Shown here piece by piece: positions 61,947-64,000 of a stretch of DNA of 64,000 bases (position 1 is the first letter of the stretch; the number at the start of each line of letters is the position of its first letter). The stretch covers positions 806,001 to 870,000 of the forward strand of contig NZ_FOCL01000003.1 of NCBI RefSeq assembly GCF_900110105.1, written 5' to 3'. This stretch comes from Mucilaginibacter gossypiicola (GTDB taxonomy: Bacteria; Bacteroidota; Bacteroidia; Sphingobacteriales; Sphingobacteriaceae). Position numbers and translations under genes: made by a program. The notes under the pieces are model-generated. The model worked only from the letters and a program-made list of their open reading frames with translations. It did no database searches and had not been told where the DNA came from.

Positions 61947-64000
61947 TTAGGGAATATAAGTGAGCAGCCTAACCGGGCTTAGTAACCCAGCCGGCAAAAG
62001 CGAACGGCCCTCCAACCGGTAAGGTGCGTTTGTCCATGTAATTCGTTTATTTTCCGGAAGCACATGATCGCCCGTCAGGCGGTTAGCCCAGGTATTGGTT
62101 ACTTTAATTATCAACTTGTTTTCACCGGGTTTAACCGCCTTGCTGATGTTTACACAATAAGGATATGTCCATGCCGTGCCGCAGTTAATTCCGTTCACAT
62201 ATACTTCAGCCATATTAGCGACCTTACCCAAATCAAGATATAGCCTTCCTGTTTTTCCGGTAAACTGAAATGTGTGACTGTAAACCGCTGTGCCGGAATA
62301 GTACTTCACACTATCATTATTACTCAGCGACCAATCATCAGGTTTATCAAACGTAACCGGTTTTGCAGGTCCTCCGGATTTAGGATCAAATTGCACCTGC
62401 CAGTTTGTAAAAGTTTGTATGGTTTTGAAATGTACCGCTTTATCCAACTCAAGCTTTGCGCCCGGATGGCTGTTTCTAAAAACGATAAAAACCGAACCAT
62501 TTGCAGCAAGCTCAAGGCTTAGGTTTGTACGCTTAGATTTACTGCTGCTTTGTAATCGTTTTATTTCCCCGGTTAAAGGCTCCCACAACTCGGGAACACG
62601 GCCGGATATCCTTAGCGACAAATTAACAGTCCGGTTTAAAGCCTGCTGATTGGAGATGAAATAGAGATCAAGATCATCAGCACTGCGATGTGTCCACGCG
62701 AGGTCCTTTGCGGGTTGATTAACCGAATCCGTAGCGATCAGATCGCGGGAAATACCCAGTTCATCAAAGGTATCTTTTTGGTAAGGGCCTGTAAGCAGTT
62801 TACCTGTCAAAGCAGCTTTCATTCGCTGATCGCCCAATAAAACTGTGGCTCCCTCGTTCACCAATTGCTGAAGTTTTTTAATAACCTCTGCCGATAACTG
62901 CCATGGCTGCGGTGACATTTGGCTCACACCGGGGATAACCAGCACAGCATAACTTACTCCACCAGGCAAAACTATCCTGCCATTTTTCACGGCGGCCAAA
63001 CGTAGTAGCGCATCTTTATTGAAAGAATCATAAGCATAACCACGCAGCGGATCGATCCAGTTTTCGGGCAAAGCCATATTGGCCGAGTGACTTGCATCTT
63101 CAACCGAATTAATGATCGGCACATCTTTATTGGCCAAACGTTCGGCTTCCTGCTTTACCCGTTCGGCACCGAAAATCCCTGGCAGGGTACTCACTAACCT
63201 ATCAGGTAAAATGGCACGGCGCGGGGTTTCCTCGCCGGTAAAAACAGCAATATCGGTAACCGGGTGGCCCTGTTGCAGCATCGATTGGCAACGGCTGATA
63301 TAATCAAACCAGGCTTTACCGGGCTGCCACCAGGTTTGATCGCGCTGGAAAAACAGGCCGATGCCGTCCAGCGTCATTCCGGGTTTACGGTCGAGCCAGG
63401 GGTTATGTACGTTTACGTGGAAAACATAACGGTTAATGCCCAAGGCAAAATTGCGGTCGGCGGTGGTTTTGAGCATGCCGGGATGTTCATCCCACAAAAG
63501 CCTTAATTCGGTAAAAGCCTCGGCCTGGATAATATTTTTTCCGTAGATATGCCCGCCCGATATGGCATCCAACATATCATTCGGCTTATCATGCGTAGGG
63601 CTCCTGAACCAAAACTCGCCCATCGGGATATCAGCCTTTTGATAATGCAGCATGCCATCGCTCATCATGGTTGGGGCGACGCTTTCGGCAGTAAATGTGC
63701 AGCCTTTTTCGTGCGCCAGCTTAGCCATGGTACCGTAAAAGTTATCTACCAGTAATTCGGCTATGGTTTGACGCACGTCGGCCAAAACCTTTTCGGATTT
63801 TTCGGCGCTGTCCATCGGCACACCGGCCATCAGCGGAAGATAAGGCAACAGATCATACCCTCGCCGCTTTTTAAATTCCCCGGCAAATACCGGCGACCAG
63901 TTTTGACTTCCGCACTCCCAGCTATCTACATGGAAGATTTTTAAAACCCGTTTTGCCAAGTCCGGCCCAACCTGCTTTATAGCCTCACCAAACCAGTTCT
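61947..64000 (-). CDS. GH106 alpha-L-rhamnosidase, N-terminus outside the window
   Basis: The frame is open to the right edge (it reads NWFGEAIKQVGPDLAKRVLK, with the first bases of a codon at 64000), so no start is claimed; at least 684 residues are present. FHVDSWECGSQNWSPVFAGEF, GKNIIQAEAFTELRLLWDEH, YVFHVNVHNPWLDRKPGMTL and FFQRDQTWWQPGKAWFDYIS are strong family motifs. A C-terminal sandwich has LYLDLGKVANMAEVYVNGIN and LPAGLLSPVRL. It cleaves terminal alpha-L-rhamnose from rhamnogalacturonan or related glycans. GH127 lies downstream on the same strand. Confidence 0.9.
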   Translation of the reverse strand, partial: NWFGEAIKQVGPDLAKRVLKIFHVDSWECGSQNWSPVFAGEFKKRRGYDLLPYLPLMAGVPMDSAEKSEKVLADVRQTIAELLVDNFYGTMAKLAHEKGCTFTAESVAPTMMSDGMLHYQKADIPMGEFWFRSPTHDKPNDMLDAISGGHIYGKNIIQAEAFTELRLLWDEHPGMLKTTADRNFALGINRYVFHVNVHNPWLDRKPGMTLDGIGLFFQRDQTWWQPGKAWFDYISRCQSMLQQGHPVTDIAVFTGEETPRRAILPDRLVSTLPGIFGAERVKQEAERLANKDVPIINSVEDASHSANMALPENWIDPLRGYAYDSFNKDALLRLAAVKNGRIVLPGGVSYAVLVIPGVSQMSPQPWQLSAEVIKKLQQLVNEGATVLLGDQRMKAALTGKLLTGPYQKDTFDELGISRDLIATDSVNQPAKDLAWTHRSADDLDLYFISNQQALNRTVNLSLRISGRVPELWEPLTGEIKRLQSSSKSKRTNLSLELAANGSVFIVFRNSHPGAKLELDKAVHFKTIQTFTNWQVQFDPKSGGPAKPVTFDKPDDWSLSNNDSVKYYSGTAVYSHTFQFTGKTGRLYLDLGKVANMAEVYVNGINCGTAWTYPYCVNISKAVKPGENKLIIKVTNTWANRLTGDHVLPENKRITWTNAPYRLEGRSLLPAGLLSPVRLLTYIP

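Overview
The window looks like chromosomal DNA from a saprophytic, glycan-degrading member of the Bacteroidota. Sphingobacteriaceae, in the Mucilaginibacter/Pedobacter range, is my best guess. This is inferred from SusC/SusD pairs, hybrid two-component regulators with AraC-type output domains, promoters of the TTG-N19/20-TAnnTTTG type, many secreted glycoside hydrolases (GH), a Bacteroidota histone-H1-like small protein, and intergenic regions full of palindromic repeats. No tRNA, rRNA, CRISPR array, phage or conjugative gene was seen.

Layout, left to right. 1-7.6 kb: the 3' end of a GH127-type enzyme, a small H1-like protein, a membrane-bound hybrid sensor/AraC regulator, a lipoprotein, a membrane protein and a GH30 enzyme, all on +. 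7.7-25.0 kb: one large polysaccharide utilisation locus (PUL) on -, in the order HTCS regulator, SusC, SusD, GH5+ricin lectin, GH30, GH2, GH35. It is closed by a bidirectional terminator and carries direct-repeat operator candidates before susC. 25.2-26.7 kb: isopentenyl-diphosphate isomerase and a bestrophin-like channel. 26.8-32.6 kb: a second SusC/SusD pair preceded by a TlpA-like thioredoxin gene whose leader carries an S-box (SAM) riboswitch. 32.9-35.2 kb: a PEP-mutase-family protein, an NTF2-like protein and an AraC regulator. Each of the three genes is preceded by the same 17-bp motif at nearly the same distance from a -7 element. 35.5-40.6 kb: an arabinan/arabinoside operon, GH43, GH51, GH43+GH43. 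41.0-44.4 kb: a GH89 alpha-N-acetylglucosaminidase gene overlapping an HGSNAT-like acyltransferase gene. 45.0-48.6 kb: a TonB-dependent receptor with a metalloregulator-like palindrome, and class I fructose-1,6-bisphosphatase. 49.0-58.7 kb: a seven-gene, tightly packed + operon: Fe-alcohol dehydrogenase, DapA-like lyase, PdxA2-like dehydrogenase, DUF1537 acid-sugar kinase, sodium:solute symporter, sialate-O-acetylesterase-like SGNH hydrolase, DUF5703 protein. 59.5-64.0 kb: GH127 and the 3' part of a GH106 rhamnosidase on -.

The overall theme is plant cell-wall glycan breakdown. GH106, GH127, GH51, GH43, GH2, GH35 and GH30 fit pectin and arabinogalactan side chains rich in rhamnose, arabinose and galactose. 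The 49-58.7 kb operon looks like uptake and catabolism of an unidentified sugar acid that would end in dihydroxyacetone phosphate. The divergent fructose-bisphosphatase gene would fit gluconeogenic growth on it.

The strongest candidates for something undescribed are the riboswitch-led TlpA/SusCD transcript, the sugar-acid operon, the three-promoter AraC regulon, the coupled GH89/acyltransferase pair, and two related MITE-like elements (44.7 and 61.6 kb).
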